NCBI RefSeq assembly: GCF_002027705.1
Contig: NZ_MBTG01000021.1
Span: forward strand, 1 to 64,000
Direction: 5' to 3'
DNA length: 64,000 nt
Origin: Paenibacillus ferrarius
GTDB taxonomy: Bacteria > Bacillota > Bacilli > Paenibacillales > NBRC-103111
Within the stretch, counting starts at the first letter, position 1, and every line of letters begins with the position of its first letter. Of this stretch, positions 36,296 through 45,524 are shown piece by piece. The notes below the pieces were generated by a model that was not told the DNA's origin, made no database searches, and was given only the letters and a program-made list of their open reading frames with translations. The position numbers and the translations under genes were made by a program.

Positions 36296-37090
36296 ATGGA
36301 GAAATCATCAGTTATTGGAATTGTTTTAGCTTTTATATCCATCGGTGTGGGAATGGTACTGAAAGGCGCCAGCTTGGCAGCTTTGTTGAATCCGGCAGCG
36401 GCGTTAATCATCTTTGGGGGCACAGCCTCCGCTTTGTTTATCGCGTTCTCGCTCGAAGAAATGAAGAAAATACCAGCACTTTTAAAAATTATTTTTACAG
36501 AACAAAAATTAATGCCCAAAAAAGAGTTGATTGAAACCTTCATTGAGTGGGTATCCATTACACGCCGTGAAGGATTGCTTTCCTTGGAAAAACAAGCGGA
36601 AGAACTTTCGGATCCTTTTATGAAAAGTGGCATGCGCCTTATTATTGACGGCAACGATGCCGATTTCGTACGCGACGTTCTGCTGGAAGATATCGCTGAA
36701 ATGGAAACCAGACATAAAAAATATGCAGGCATTTTTACACAAGCTGGTACATATGCACCAACCCTTGGCGTTCTTGGCGCCGTAGTAGGGCTTATCGCTG
36801 CCCTCGGAAACTTGAGTCAAGTAGAGAAGCTTGGACATCTGATTTCTGCGGCGTTCGTTGCGACGATGTTCGGGATTTTCCTGGGATATGTTGTGTTTCA
36901 CCCATTTGCGAACAAATTAAAGCAGAAATCCAAAAAAGAAGTAGAAATCAAATTAATGGTTGTTGAAGGATTGCTCTCCATCCAGTCTGGGGTATCTGCG
37001 AATTCCGTGAAGCAAAAAATGATGATCTTCGTAGCCAACAGTGATCGCGCAGCGTACGATGAGGAATCGAAGGGGGCAACTCCACAGTGA
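36296..37090 (+). CDS. motA: Flagellar motor stator protein MotA
   Basis: Ion-channel subunit of the flagellar stator, 264 residues with four membrane segments (about 5-22, 30-50, 145-170, 180-200). The cytoplasmic loop carries RREGLLSLEKQAEEL. After it, GTYAPTLGVLGAVVGLIAAL has the conserved proline. GGAGAGG precedes the ATG. The stop overlaps the motB start by 4 bases. The coupling ion is not evident. Confidence 0.93.
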   Translation: MEKSSVIGIVLAFISIGVGMVLKGASLAALLNPAAALIIFGGTASALFIAFSLEEMKKIPALLKIIFTEQKLMPKKELIETFIEWVSITRREGLLSLEKQAEELSDPFMKSGMRLIIDGNDADFVRDVLLEDIAEMETRHKKYAGIFTQAGTYAPTLGVLGAVVGLIAALGNLSQVEKLGHLISAAFVATMFGIFLGYVVFHPFANKLKQKSKKEVEIKLMVVEGLLSIQSGVSANSVKQKMMIFVANSDRAAYDEESKGATPQ

Positions 37091-37893
37091 GTAAAAAGAA
37101 GAAGCATGAGGACCATGAAGAACATGTTGATGAATCCTGGCTCATTCCCTATGCGGACTTGCTTACTTTGCTTCTAGCCCTTTTTATCATTTTATTTGCA
37201 TCCAGCGAGTTGGATTCCAAGAAATATGATTCTATTATGAGGTCTCTAAATACGGCCTTCACGGGCGGCGAAGCCCCATTCTCGATGTCAAATTTGATTC
37301 CGATTGATGATCCGGCAAATTCAGCCAAGACGAATAATAAGGATCAGAGCCCGCCATCTAAAGTAGAGAGCAAAACGGACAGTCAACTCGCCGCAAAGCT
37401 GCAAAAAGAAGAGAAGGATCTTGAAGAGCTTAAGAAAAGCATGGATGCTTTCATCAAGGATAACAGCATGAGCGAACAGTTAACAACGAAGCTCGATAGT
37501 GAGAAGCTGACGATTACAATTAGTGATCGCGCATTATTTGACTCTGGCTCGGCTGCGATAAAACAGGATTCTCAAAATTTGGCGCTTTCGATGTCTAATC
37601 TGCTGGCCAGCTACCCAGGCTACCAGGTAGAAGTAGCAGGCCATACGGATAATATTCCGATCCACCGTGCGGACTTCGAAACAAACTGGGATTTAAGCTC
37701 CAAACGAGCCGTTAATTTCATGAAAATTTTGCTCAATAACGGAAAGATTGATCCATCCTCCTATTCGTCCGTTGGGTATGGCGAATACCGTCCAATTACA
37801 ACAAATGACACAACAGAAGGCAGAGCCAAAAACCGCCGAGTGGAAGTGAGCATCCTCCGAAATATTAAGGCTACGGATGCGATTGCCAAGTAA
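37087..37893 (+). CDS. motB: Flagellar motor stator protein MotB
   Basis: Anchors the stator to peptidoglycan and carries the ion-binding Asp24 in SWLIPYADLLTLLLALFI, the single membrane helix. A charged plug/linker region (about 65-130) leads to an OmpA-like domain (about 135-260) with VEVAGHTDNIPI and NRRVEVSI. GTG start overlapping motA. 268 residues, typical length. Confidence 0.94.
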   Translation: MSKKKKHEDHEEHVDESWLIPYADLLTLLLALFIILFASSELDSKKYDSIMRSLNTAFTGGEAPFSMSNLIPIDDPANSAKTNNKDQSPPSKVESKTDSQLAAKLQKEEKDLEELKKSMDAFIKDNSMSEQLTTKLDSEKLTITISDRALFDSGSAAIKQDSQNLALSMSNLLASYPGYQVEVAGHTDNIPIHRADFETNWDLSSKRAVNFMKILLNNGKIDPSSYSSVGYGEYRPITTNDTTEGRAKNRRVEVSILRNIKATDAIAK

Positions 37894-37913
37894 ACAAAAA
37901 ATAGCGAAGAATC

Positions 37914-37948
37914 AGATCAAGAGCCTATGGGTTCTTGATCTTTTTTTT
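37914..37948 (+). terminator. Terminator after motAB
   Basis: Arms AGATCAAGA (37914-37922) and TCTTGATCT (37933-37941), then a run of T. Confidence 0.9.
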
Positions 37949-38027
37949 GAGATAAATAGGTTCTGTGGGGATAAGTGGTCTCGGGCGTGGAAAGTGGCAG
38001 AACTGAGCAAAGGCTGAGCTGAGCGAT

Positions 38028-38719
38028 GAGCCTGCCGGAATGGCAGTCTCATGGGAAGAAGAGCAGGGAAGCGCCCCCGAGCCTGCCAAAAAGGCAGTCT
38101 CGGGCGTGAAAAGCGGCGGAACAGAGCAAATGCTCAGCTGAGCCTGCCGAAATGGCAGTCTCATGGGTAGAAGAGCAGGGAACCGCCTTTGAGCCTGCCA
38201 AAAAGGCAGTCTCGGGCGTGGAAAGTGGCAGAACTGAGCAAAAGCTCAGCTGAGCCTGCCGAAATGGCAGTCTCATGGGTAGAAGAGGAGGGAACCGCCT
38301 TTGAGCTTGCCAAAAAGGCAGTCTCGGGCGGGGAAAGTGGCAGAACTGAGCAAAGGCTGAGCTGAGCGATGAGCCTGCCGAAATGGCAGTCTCATGGGTA
38401 GAAGAGCAGGGAAGCGCCCCCGAGCCTGCCAAAAAGGCAGTCTCGGGCGTGAAAAGCAGCAGAACTGAGCAAAATCTGAGCTGAGCCTGCCGAAATGGCA
38501 GTCTCACGGGTAGAAGAGCAGGAAACCATCTTTGAGCCTGCCAAAAAGGCAGTCTCGGGCGTGAAAAGCGGCGGAACAGAGCAAATGCTCAGCTGAGCCT
38601 GCCGAAATGGCGGGCTCATGGGTAGAAGAGCAGGGGACCATCCTTGAGCCTGCCGAAATGGCAGTCTCATGGGTAGAAGAGGAGGAAACCGCCCCCGAGC
38701 CTGCCAAAAAGGCAGTCTC
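38028..38719. repeat. Tandem array of 13 hairpins (array 2)
   Basis: Thirteen GAGCCTGCC-N5-GGCAGTCTC hairpins start at 38028, 38079, 38140, 38191, 38252, 38303, 38371, 38422, 38483, 38534, 38595, 38646 and 38697. Spacing alternates 51 and 61 (one gap is 68 through an extra GAGCGAT, the last is 51). Loop GGAAT/GAAAT alternates with AAAAA. Linkers carry GGGTAGAAGAGCAGGGAA and GAGCAAAAGCTCAGCTGAGC, itself hairpin-forming. It sits between convergent motB and the chemotaxis receptor. Minus-strand ORFs through it are repeat by-products. Confidence 0.95.
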
Positions 38720-38748
38720 ACGAGGCAACTCCTCATCCCAGACGTAAA

Positions 38749-38784
38749 CGAAAGACCTGAGGCACATTCGCCTCAGGTCTTTCG
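38749..38784 (-). terminator. Terminator after the chemotaxis receptor gene
   Basis: Perfect 15-base arms CGAAAGACCTGAGGC and GCCTCAGGTCTTTCG with a 6-base loop; on the minus strand it is followed by a short T-rich run. Confidence 0.8.
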
Positions 38785-38815
38785 TTATCCCAACATGGCA
38801 GCCAAGTAAATACGG

Positions 38816-40795
38816 CTAGCCGACAAGCACGGGTTCTTTCTTCTCCGCTTCCTTCTCCTTAGAAGAGTCAGCCTCTGTTGAAGCTTTAACTTCTGCACTC
38901 TCGCTTGGCAATACAGGAGAGTTCGTGCTTGCCACCAAAGGAGCGGCATCCAGCGAGTTTGCTGATCCTGAATCAATCTCTGATTCAGATTCGTCATTTG
39001 CATGGGAGTCACCTGAAGACGCAGATGCGTCATCATTCTCAAGCTCCAAATCATTCGCTAACACGTCCGACTCATCGACGGTCCGGAACTTGCTGATCTC
39101 TGCAAACAACTGCTGCGCGAGCTCAAGGATGTCATCGGATTCTTCGGCAATGCGGCGAATCGAGGCATCTTGCTGGATGGAGGTTGAGTTGACCTCCTCG
39201 ACGCCTGCGGCAGTTTCCTGTGCGATAGCTGCGACGAACTGCACAGAATGCACGAGCTCCTCGTTCTTGGAGCGGGCTTGCTCGATCTTCAGATGGATAT
39301 GCTCGATCTGCTCCTTCATGCCCTGCATCGAGTGATCGATGCTCTCGAAAGAGCCCAGCGTGTCGGCGACACGGCTGCTCTGAGCCAGCGCTGAATCGCG
39401 GGCTTCGAACAAGGAGCTTTGCAGCTCCTTGATTTGCTGCTGCAGCGCCCCGATGATCGTGCTGATCGTCTTGGACGATTCGTTCGTCTGCTGGGACAGC
39501 TGACGAACTTCATCTGCGATCACGGAGAAGCCGCGTCCGTGGACGCCGGCTCTTGCCGCTTCGATCGCGGCGTTCAAGGCCAGCACGTTCGTCTGTGTCG
39601 AAATCTCCGTGATGGAGTAAATGATGGCGCCAATTTGCTTCGAGCTAGCGGCCAACGTATGCATCGCTGCGTCCACCTTGTTCAGCAGCGCCTGAGAATG
39701 CTCGGACGAGTCTTTCAGCGCCCGAACGGAGCTTGTGCCTTGCAGCGTGCCTGCCGCGGCTTCGTCGCTGGCGCGCTTCATTTCATACGTGTACGCGGTA
39801 ATATCACGAATCTCCGCCTCCAGCTCAGCGATAATGAACGAGCTTTGCTCGGTCTTGATCGCTTGCTCGTCGGCACCGTGCGAAATTTCATGGATGGCTC
39901 GCAATATATCCGTGTTCGCCGTAGCAGTTATTTGAGAGAAACGATGAAATTCATGTGAATGATCGGACAAGGAAGAAGCGATGTTCTTCGTTGCACTCAG
40001 CATATGACGAACTTGAAGAATCATATGGTCGAAGCTGTTGCTTAAAGTGCCAAGCTCGTCTTTGGAATCCGAGTTAATCGTTTGAGTCAGATCACCGCTG
40101 GCAATCTGCGTTACCGCTTTTTGCAATCGGGAGATAGGTCTAATGAAGGAACGTATGAGCAGGACGGCAATCAGGATCGTCACGACCAGTACGAGAATTG
40201 CGGCAATTATCATGACTTGGCTGGTACTATCAAGGGCTTGAGTGGAATCTGTGATAGCTTGATCAGCTGAATCCGCGTAAGTTACATAAAACTTATCAAC
40301 AAGCTCAAATATTTTATCCTTCAATTCTTGCGATTCATTATATAAATATAGAAGGTTAATCTCTAGATCTTTTGGGCTTGTACCATTTCCTTGAATCATT
40401 TGGGCGGCAGAATCGAAGTTATTAATGTAGTCTACCGAAATTTGAATCAATTGGCTGCGCCATTTAATTTGATCAGGCGTTGTAGCGGTGTCGCCTATTT
40501 TTTTGATGAAATCATTATAAGGTTGACGCTTGCTGTTATATTTCAAGATGAACTCAGGTTTTTTGGAAATCTCCAGGCCTGAAGCAATGATATTCATTTC
40601 TTGAACCATTTCCTTTAATTCCAAAGCGAGTACCTTCAATTCAACTTTGTCATTCTGATCGTTCATATGTTGTTTAATTTGACTGACCTGGTGCAAGTTG
40701 AAGAAAGCAACTGCCAGAAAAATGAGGAGAACTCCACCAAAGCTAGCCATTAATCGGGAACGCATGGTCATATTGAACAAGGACATCTTACGCAT
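38816..40795 (-). CDS. Methyl-accepting chemotaxis protein
   Basis: Membrane chemoreceptor of 659 residues. First membrane helix ~15-35 (MASFGGVLLIFLAVAFFNL), a ligand-binding loop of ~160 residues predicted helical, second helix ~195-215, HAMP, then the signalling domain with the hairpin tip EISTQTNVLALNAAIEAARAGVHGRGFSVIADEVRQLS. The last ~80 residues are acidic and Ser/Ala-rich with no CheR-docking pentapeptide. ATG 40795 has 7-base spacing from GGAGG; ATG 40801 abuts it. It faces motAB across array 2. Ligand unknown. Confidence 0.94.
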   Translation of the reverse strand: MRKMSLFNMTMRSRLMASFGGVLLIFLAVAFFNLHQVSQIKQHMNDQNDKVELKVLALELKEMVQEMNIIASGLEISKKPEFILKYNSKRQPYNDFIKKIGDTATTPDQIKWRSQLIQISVDYINNFDSAAQMIQGNGTSPKDLEINLLYLYNESQELKDKIFELVDKFYVTYADSADQAITDSTQALDSTSQVMIIAAILVLVVTILIAVLLIRSFIRPISRLQKAVTQIASGDLTQTINSDSKDELGTLSNSFDHMILQVRHMLSATKNIASSLSDHSHEFHRFSQITATANTDILRAIHEISHGADEQAIKTEQSSFIIAELEAEIRDITAYTYEMKRASDEAAAGTLQGTSSVRALKDSSEHSQALLNKVDAAMHTLAASSKQIGAIIYSITEISTQTNVLALNAAIEAARAGVHGRGFSVIADEVRQLSQQTNESSKTISTIIGALQQQIKELQSSLFEARDSALAQSSRVADTLGSFESIDHSMQGMKEQIEHIHLKIEQARSKNEELVHSVQFVAAIAQETAAGVEEVNSTSIQQDASIRRIAEESDDILELAQQLFAEISKFRTVDESDVLANDLELENDDASASSGDSHANDESESEIDSGSANSLDAAPLVASTNSPVLPSESAEVKASTEADSSKEKEAEKKEPVLVG

Positions 40796-40944
40796 TGTCA
40801 TCCCTCCATTAATAAGACAAGAACCGACTCAATTCTTGTTTTTTCTTATTAATATAGGACTCTTCTATTAACTATAGCGTTGTATTGTGTAAATCAAATG
40901 TAAATTTACCCATATTTCTATCAGAAGGATATGAGAATAAAAGT

Positions 40945-40994
40945 TTTACATTACGTTTACGTTTCGTGGGTTTGGAATTTACATTTGATTGTTA
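40945..40994 (+). promoter_or_regulatory. PhoP-box repeats upstream of pstS
   Basis: TTTACA at 40945, TTTACG at 40956, TTTACA at 40978 and TTGTTA at 40989 lie on an 11-base grid with one weak position (40967). Bacillus PhoP binds TT(A/T/C)ACA-like direct repeats with this period, so phosphate-starvation control is likely. Confidence 0.65.
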
Positions 40995-41087
40995 CCATAG
41001 GGAAGTAAGTTAGTGAGCCAGACAGAAGAGAACGGCGCAAAGCTAACTATAACCAGTAACATAAAATCAAAGGAGGACATGCTAACC

Positions 41088-42011
41088 ATGTTCAAGTTCA
41101 TGTCGAAAAAAGGAATTACATTATCACTTTCCGCGGTATTAATGATGGGGTCATTGGTCGGTTGCGGCGCAAAAACAGAGACGAAACCTGCAGCTTCCGC
41201 AACACCTGCTGCTAGCACAGCAGCTTCAGCTTCTGCGAAACCTACAGACGCTCCAAAAACAGAACTTAGCGGCACGGTAACAGCTTCCGGTTCCAGTGCA
41301 CTTCTTCCTTTAGTGAAACAAGCGGCAACGGAATTTATGGAAAAGAACCCGAAAGTAACTATTAACGTTACAGCAGGCGGATCCGGTACAGGAATTAAAA
41401 ACGTAGCTGACGGTACTTCTGACATTGGTAACTCCGATGTTGAGCCAGCTGCTGAATATAAAGATAAAGGTCTTGTTGACCACCAAGTAGCAATCGCACC
41501 TTTCGCATTCATCGTTAATAAAGACGTGAAAGTAGACAACGTAACTAAAGCACAAGCAGCTGACATCTACATGGGTAAAATCACGAACTGGAAAGAAGTT
41601 GGCGGCAATGACGCGAAAATCGTTCTTGTTCACCGTCCAGACAGCTCAGGTTCCCGTACACTTGTTAAACAAATTATTCTTGATGGCAAAGAATTCACAA
41701 AAGACGGTATCACACAAGAAAACAGTGGCGCTATGAAAACAGCGGTAGTTGGTCAATCCAGCTCCATTGGTTATGTGGATACGCCTTATATCGATGATAC
41801 TGTAAAAGCATTGAAAATTGATGGTGTAGCTTTCTCCGAAGAAAACATCAAAAACGGTACTTATAAATTGTTTGGTGTTGAGCACATGTATACAAAAGGC
41901 GAAGCTAAAGATCCAGCTAAAGCTTTCATCGCTTACATCTCCAGCAAAGAATTCCAAGGCAAACAAGTTCGTGATTTGAAATTCTTGCCTGCTGATTTGC
42001 TCAAAAAATAA
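41088..42011 (+). CDS. pstS: Phosphate-binding lipoprotein PstS
   Basis: Extracellular phosphate receptor of the Pst ABC importer, 307 residues. Lipoprotein signal with GSLVGC, an Ala/Ser/Thr/Pro-rich spacer, then the binding domain: TASGSSALLPLVK, GGSGTGIKNVADGTSDIGNSD, HRPDSSGSRTLVKQ. These loops hold phosphate in known PstS structures. ATG 41088 has AGGAGG 11 bases upstream; ATG 41079 would leave only 2 bases. PhoP boxes lie upstream and a terminator separates it from pstC. Confidence 0.94.
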   Translation: MFKFMSKKGITLSLSAVLMMGSLVGCGAKTETKPAASATPAASTAASASAKPTDAPKTELSGTVTASGSSALLPLVKQAATEFMEKNPKVTINVTAGGSGTGIKNVADGTSDIGNSDVEPAAEYKDKGLVDHQVAIAPFAFIVNKDVKVDNVTKAQAADIYMGKITNWKEVGGNDAKIVLVHRPDSSGSRTLVKQIILDGKEFTKDGITQENSGAMKTAVVGQSSSIGYVDTPYIDDTVKALKIDGVAFSEENIKNGTYKLFGVEHMYTKGEAKDPAKAFIAYISSKEFQGKQVRDLKFLPADLLKK

Positions 42012-42026
42012 TAAAAACTTCCAACA

Positions 42027-42058
42027 AGAGCGCTCGCAACATGGGGCGCTCTTTTTTT
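42027..42058 (+). terminator. Terminator between pstS and pstC
   Basis: Arms AGAGCGC (42027) and GCGCTCT (to 42052), then a T run. With the second PhoP-box set it lets pstS be made in excess over the transporter. Confidence 0.85.
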
Positions 42059-42075
42059 ACGACAAAAATAAAACT

Positions 42076-42114
42076 TTTACATTCTCTTAACAATTCATTA
42101 ACGATCCAATGACA
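42076..42114 (+). promoter_or_regulatory. PhoP-box repeats upstream of pstC
   Basis: TTTACA (42076), TTAACA (42087), TTAACG (42098) and ATGACA (42109) are spaced exactly 11 bases apart, a textbook Bacillota PhoP-box array. Activation under phosphate limitation is inferred. Confidence 0.75.
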
Positions 42115-42181
42115 ATCGTAACCTATCCTAGAAGTAAGGTATGTAAGACATGCGTTTATTAATAGAAGGGGGATTAACCCA

Positions 42182-43117
42182 TTGAATTCAGTAGCAGACA
42201 AACTAACAAGCACGAATTCGGAAAAGAGCCGTCCACTCGTTACCAAATGGACTCAAGGACAACATAGACAGGACAGCCTCATGCGTTGGGTGTTTGTTAT
42301 AAGCGCTGCGCTTGTATCCGCGATTATTTTCTCCATTATTGTCTTCGTTGGTATGCAGGGAATTAAGACTTTTCAAGATGTAAGTCCATTAGAATTTTTC
42401 TTCTCCACTGATTGGACACCTGGCCAAAATAAATTCGGAGCTTTCCCTTTTCTATATAGCACATTGCTTATGACGCTGGTTTCCGTCGTGTTCTCGGTGC
42501 CATTAGCCTTATCCGGCGCCTTGTTCATGGCCAAAATTGCACCGAAATGGATGCGCGAAATCATGCGCCCTGCAACAGACTTATTTGTTGGAATTCCATC
42601 GGTCGTCTACGGTTTGATCGGGATGACGGTTATCGTTCCGGCTTTGGGCAAATTTACAGGCGGAATCGGTTACGGGATTCTACCAGCTTCTATTATCTTG
42701 GCGATTATGATTCTACCGACTATTCTCTCCATATCTGAAGATGCTATTCGAGCACTTCCTAGTCGTTTAGAGGAAGCTTCCCTTGCTTTGGGAGCAACAC
42801 GGTGGCAAACGATGTGGCGCGTACTGCTGCCTGCAGCAAGACCGGGAATTCTAACGGCTATCATTCTTGGAATGGGCCGCGCAATCGGCGAGACAATGGC
42901 CGTGTTCATGGTGATCGGAAACTCGCCGCAAATGCCGAAATCCTTGCTTGATTCCACTACTGTGTTAACTACAGCCATCGTCAAAGATATGGGAAATACC
43001 AATTACGGCTCCGCTTGGAATAACGCGCTCTATTTAATGGCTTTGCTCCTACTGGTGATCTCCTTATCCTTAATTCTCATTATTCGTATCGTGGCCAAAA
43101 GGAGTGAACTGAAATGA
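42182..43117 (+). CDS. pstC: Phosphate ABC transporter permease PstC
   Basis: Membrane channel subunit of the phosphate importer, 311 residues with six hydrophobic segments. The permease EAA-like loop is ALPSRLEEASLALGATRWQTMWRVLLP. TTG start with GAAGGGGGAT 8 bases upstream. It overlaps pstA by 4 bases. Confidence 0.94.
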   Translation: MNSVADKLTSTNSEKSRPLVTKWTQGQHRQDSLMRWVFVISAALVSAIIFSIIVFVGMQGIKTFQDVSPLEFFFSTDWTPGQNKFGAFPFLYSTLLMTLVSVVFSVPLALSGALFMAKIAPKWMREIMRPATDLFVGIPSVVYGLIGMTVIVPALGKFTGGIGYGILPASIILAIMILPTILSISEDAIRALPSRLEEASLALGATRWQTMWRVLLPAARPGILTAIILGMGRAIGETMAVFMVIGNSPQMPKSLLDSTTVLTTAIVKDMGNTNYGSAWNNALYLMALLLLVISLSLILIIRIVAKRSELK

Positions 43118-43971
43118 CAAGTAAAACAACTGATCGTATTGCGACATTTTACTTTTGGGCCGCAGGTATTTTGATCATTGCTATCTTGGCCTGGTTCCTT
43201 GTTCGTATATTAGGGGAAGGCGTACCGCATTTGTCCTGGCATTTCATCTTCGGCAAGTCCGAAGAGATCAAAGCAGGCGGCGGTGTAGGACCGCAATTGT
43301 TCAACTCTTTCTATGTCTTATTCTTGTCGTTATTAATTTCCATTCCGATCGGATTATTTTCAGGTATCTACTTAGCTATCTATGCCCAAAAGAATTGGTT
43401 TACGGATCTCGTCCGTATTTCCGTAGAAGCTTTATCCTCTGTGCCATCTATCGTTTTCGGATTGTTTGGATTTCTATTATTCGCCAATTTGCTTGGCTTG
43501 AAGTTCTCCATTATCGGCGGAGCGGCAACGGTTGCTCTACTCAATTTACCCGTCATGGTTAGGGTTACTGAAGAGTCCATACGAACAGTACCTGAGTCTT
43601 ACTGGGAAGCAAGCTTGGCGCTTGGATCGACGAAATGGCAAGCCATCCGCAAAGTGCTGATTCCCGCGGCGCTGCCTAGCTTGATTACAGGCATTACCTT
43701 GATTGCAGGGCGCGCATTAGGGGAATCTGCGATTCTCATTTATACAGCCGGTCTATCGGTTTCCCGTTTCTTTCCGGATTTCAACCCGCTCAAAATGGGG
43801 GAGACGTTATCTGTCCATCTCTGGTACGTAGGGGCTGAAGCTCTTGTCCCGGACGCTAAGGAAATAGCCAAAGGCAGTGCCGCGCTGCTCCTGATCGTCG
43901 TATTAATTTTCAATTTGCTGGTTAGCATACCGAGCCGAATTCTACAAAAAAGACTTTCCGGGGGGAAATAA
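43114..43971 (+). CDS. pstA: Phosphate ABC transporter permease PstA
   Basis: Second membrane subunit, 285 residues with six membrane segments and the loop VPESYWEASLALGSTKWQAIRKVLIP. It pairs with PstC. ATG overlaps the pstC stop; pstB starts 2 bases after it. Confidence 0.94.
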   Translation: MTSKTTDRIATFYFWAAGILIIAILAWFLVRILGEGVPHLSWHFIFGKSEEIKAGGGVGPQLFNSFYVLFLSLLISIPIGLFSGIYLAIYAQKNWFTDLVRISVEALSSVPSIVFGLFGFLLFANLLGLKFSIIGGAATVALLNLPVMVRVTEESIRTVPESYWEASLALGSTKWQAIRKVLIPAALPSLITGITLIAGRALGESAILIYTAGLSVSRFFPDFNPLKMGETLSVHLWYVGAEALVPDAKEIAKGSAALLLIVVLIFNLLVSIPSRILQKRLSGGK

Positions 43972-43973
43972 AC

Positions 43974-44735
43974 GTGGCAACTAAACATAAAATTAAAGCA
44001 GATAAATTGAATTTATTTTACGGAGAAAATCACGCGCTGCATGATATCGAGCTGGCGATTGAAACAGGTACCATCGCGGCATTGATTGGTCCTTCCGGTT
44101 GTGGGAAATCGACCTTTCTGCGTACGCTGAACCGTATGAACGATTTGATTGACAGCGTGCGTATCACAGGCAATGTGGCTGTAGACGGTCATAACATTTA
44201 TGGCTCCGATTCCGATGTCGTATCCTTGCGCAAGCGTGTCGGTATGGTTTTCCAACGTCCGAATCCGTTCCCGATGAGCATTTATGACAATATCGCCTAC
44301 GGACCGCGCATTCATGGCACGAAGAAGAAAGCAGTTCTAGACGAAATCGTAGAACGTAGCCTAGTACAAGCAGCGCTTTGGGACGAAGTCAAGGATCGTT
44401 TGCACAAATCTGCTCTCGGACTATCCGGCGGTCAGCAGCAGCGTCTATGCATAGCGCGTTTGCTTGCGGTTGAACCGGACGTCTTGTTGATGGATGAGCC
44501 AACCTCTGCACTCGATCCCATTTCCACACTGAAGGTGGAAGAATTGACGCAAACATTGAAAGAGAAATATACGATCATTATCGTGACACACAACATGCAG
44601 CAGGCAGCGAGAATTTCCGATATGACCTCCTTCTTCTTGAATGGGTACTTAGTCGAAACTGACAAAACGGATAAAATTTTCACAAACCCGAATGATCAGC
44701 GTACGGAAGATTACATTACTGGAAGATTCGGCTAA
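43974..44735 (+). CDS. pstB: Phosphate ABC transporter ATP-binding protein PstB
   Basis: ATPase of the phosphate importer, 253 residues. Walker A GPSGCGKST, signature LSGGQQQRLCIARLL, Walker B LLMDEPTSALDP and the H-loop IIVTHNMQQA are intact. GTG start with GGGGGG upstream. Encodes the motor for PstC-PstA; phoU follows 23 bases later. Confidence 0.96.
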   Translation: MATKHKIKADKLNLFYGENHALHDIELAIETGTIAALIGPSGCGKSTFLRTLNRMNDLIDSVRITGNVAVDGHNIYGSDSDVVSLRKRVGMVFQRPNPFPMSIYDNIAYGPRIHGTKKKAVLDEIVERSLVQAALWDEVKDRLHKSALGLSGGQQQRLCIARLLAVEPDVLLMDEPTSALDPISTLKVEELTQTLKEKYTIIIVTHNMQQAARISDMTSFFLNGYLVETDKTDKIFTNPNDQRTEDYITGRFG

Positions 44736-44758
44736 CCACATCGAAAGGGGACAAGCAA

Positions 44759-45418
44759 ATGGACGCAAGACCAGGGTTTCATCAATCGTTGACACTTTTA
44801 CAGAAAGAACTGCAGGATATGGGGGAAAGTGTAGAGAAATTGATTTACAAGTCGGTGGAGTCTCTGGCTAAGCTGGATGAGAAGGCTGCACTGCAAGTGA
44901 TCAAGACGGATGACCTGATTGATGATTATCTAACGACAATCGATGAATTATGCCTGCGTTTAATTGCCTTGCAGCAGCCAATGGCAAGTGATTTGCGAAT
45001 CATTGGAACAGCTCTGAAAATTGCTACGGATCTGGAACGCATCGCAGATCATGCCGTAGATATCGCCAAGATTACGATCCGCTTCGCGGGGGAAGAATTG
45101 GTGAAGCCGCTGGAAGTTATTCCACAAATGGCGGAGATCGCCATCGAAATGCTGCATGAAAGCCTTCTGTCCTACACAGAGCGCGACGTTCACAGAGCAG
45201 CATCACTGGCTGAGAAGGATGATCGTGTAGATAAGCTCTACAGCACGGTGATGCAGGAGTTAATGGGGCTGATGAGCTCGGATTACAACCGCAACCGCCA
45301 ATTGACTCATTTGTTGTTTGTAGCTCATTTCTTGGAGCGCGTCGCAGATCATACGACCAATATCGGTGAAGGTGTCATCTATATGGTGACAGGCAAACGT
45401 AAAGATTTGAACGTGTAG
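44759..45418 (+). CDS. phoU: Phosphate signalling protein PhoU
   Basis: Helical regulator of 219 residues with two PhoU repeats, each with DxxID- and DLERIADHA-type metal-binding motifs (second: LERVADHTTNIGEG). It links Pst transport with phosphate signalling and limits uptake. Last gene of the pst unit, followed by a long hairpin terminator. Confidence 0.94.
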   Translation: MDARPGFHQSLTLLQKELQDMGESVEKLIYKSVESLAKLDEKAALQVIKTDDLIDDYLTTIDELCLRLIALQQPMASDLRIIGTALKIATDLERIADHAVDIAKITIRFAGEELVKPLEVIPQMAEIAIEMLHESLLSYTERDVHRAASLAEKDDRVDKLYSTVMQELMGLMSSDYNRNRQLTHLLFVAHFLERVADHTTNIGEGVIYMVTGKRKDLNV

Positions 45419-45466
45419 TTTCATAAGTTCCTAAGTTCCATCAGCAAAACAGCTGCATCGAGTTAG

Positions 45467-45512
45467 CACAAAAACCTTCAAATCCACGTATCTGGATTTG
45501 AAGGTTTTTGTG
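45467..45512. terminator. Terminator between phoU and the convergent kinase gene
   Basis: Perfect 19-base arms beginning CACAAAAACC and ending GGTTTTTGTG with an 8-base loop. A/T runs at both ends suit both convergent genes. Confidence 0.92.
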
Positions 45513-45524
45513 TCTATGGGCACT

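Noticed and set aside
38028..38719. CRISPR array
   Set aside because: The stretches between the palindromes are repeats too, not unique spacers, and no cas genes are present.
37925..38767. Minus-strand ORFs of 79-152 residues in array 2
   Set aside because: They are translations of the hairpin repeat (LPFRQAQ, ETAFLAGS) with no ribosome sites or conserved domain.
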